Shown in pieces: positions 6,035 to 6,050 of a stretch of DNA of 6,050 nucleotides. A program made the translations under genes and the position numbers. Every line of letters begins with the position of its first letter. Position 1 is the stretch's first letter. The notes beneath the pieces were generated by a model. That model was given only the letters and a program-made list of their open reading frames with translations, did not search any database and was not told the origin of the DNA. Location: contig QIDJ01000075.1 of assembly GCA_003228395.1 (NCBI GenBank), positions 1 to 6,050 of the forward strand. The letters are read 5' to 3'. The stretch is from Flammeovirgaceae bacterium (GTDB lineage Bacteria; Bacteroidota; Bacteroidia; Cytophagales; Cyclobacteriaceae).

Positions 6035-6050
6035 CATAAAAAACAGTACT

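Noticed and set aside
6035..6050. Terminator or groES promoter after secG
   Set aside because: Only 16 bases are visible and they show no hairpin or promoter element; groES is expected from the usual gene order but is not in the window.

Overview
The window looks like an AT-rich chromosomal segment from a member of the Bacteroidota, probably the class Bacteroidia or a relative. The evidence is the gene order miaB, sigma-54 activator, lptE, TPR protein, secG, which I recognise as a conserved Bacteroidota neighbourhood (groES/groEL often follow). In addition, a TAnnTTTG-type promoter lies ahead of miaB, Shine-Dalgarno sequences are mostly absent, and the LptE is of the Bacteroidota type. I cannot name the genus.

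Layout. On the minus strand, positions 1-305 hold the N-terminal part of a multi-spanning membrane protein, probably of the ADP/ATP-translocase (NTT)-like or MFS-like group, cut by the window edge. Upstream of it on the same strand (368-1099) is a complete six-helix rhomboid intramembrane serine protease. Positions 1100-1404 are a divergent intergenic region. It holds a three-copy heptamer repeat, an imperfect 12-bp direct repeat and a good Bacteroidota-type promoter facing right. On the plus strand, 1405-6034 is a tightly packed five-gene run: miaB (tRNA methylthiotransferase), a sensor-less sigma-54 AAA+ activator, lptE (outer-membrane LPS-assembly lipoprotein), an uncharacterised TPR-tailed protein, and secG (translocon subunit). 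The gaps are 11 bp, an 8-bp overlap, 42 bp and 1 bp, so transcription as one operon from the promoter near 1370 is likely (inference).

How the genes fit together. lptE and secG serve envelope biogenesis: LPS insertion at the outer membrane and protein export across the inner membrane. miaB tunes decoding through tRNA modification. The activator and the TPR protein have no assigned targets; their fixed position between these genes suggests, but does not prove, a link to envelope homeostasis. The rhomboid and the transporter-like gene form a separate, oppositely directed unit.

No mobile element, CRISPR array, RNA gene, phage gene or defence gene is visible. The window is mostly ordinary core genome. 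The points most worth checking are the A9-TT-A9 tract in the TPR gene, the sensor-less activator translationally coupled to lptE, the uncharacterised TPR protein itself, and the frequent non-ATG starts.
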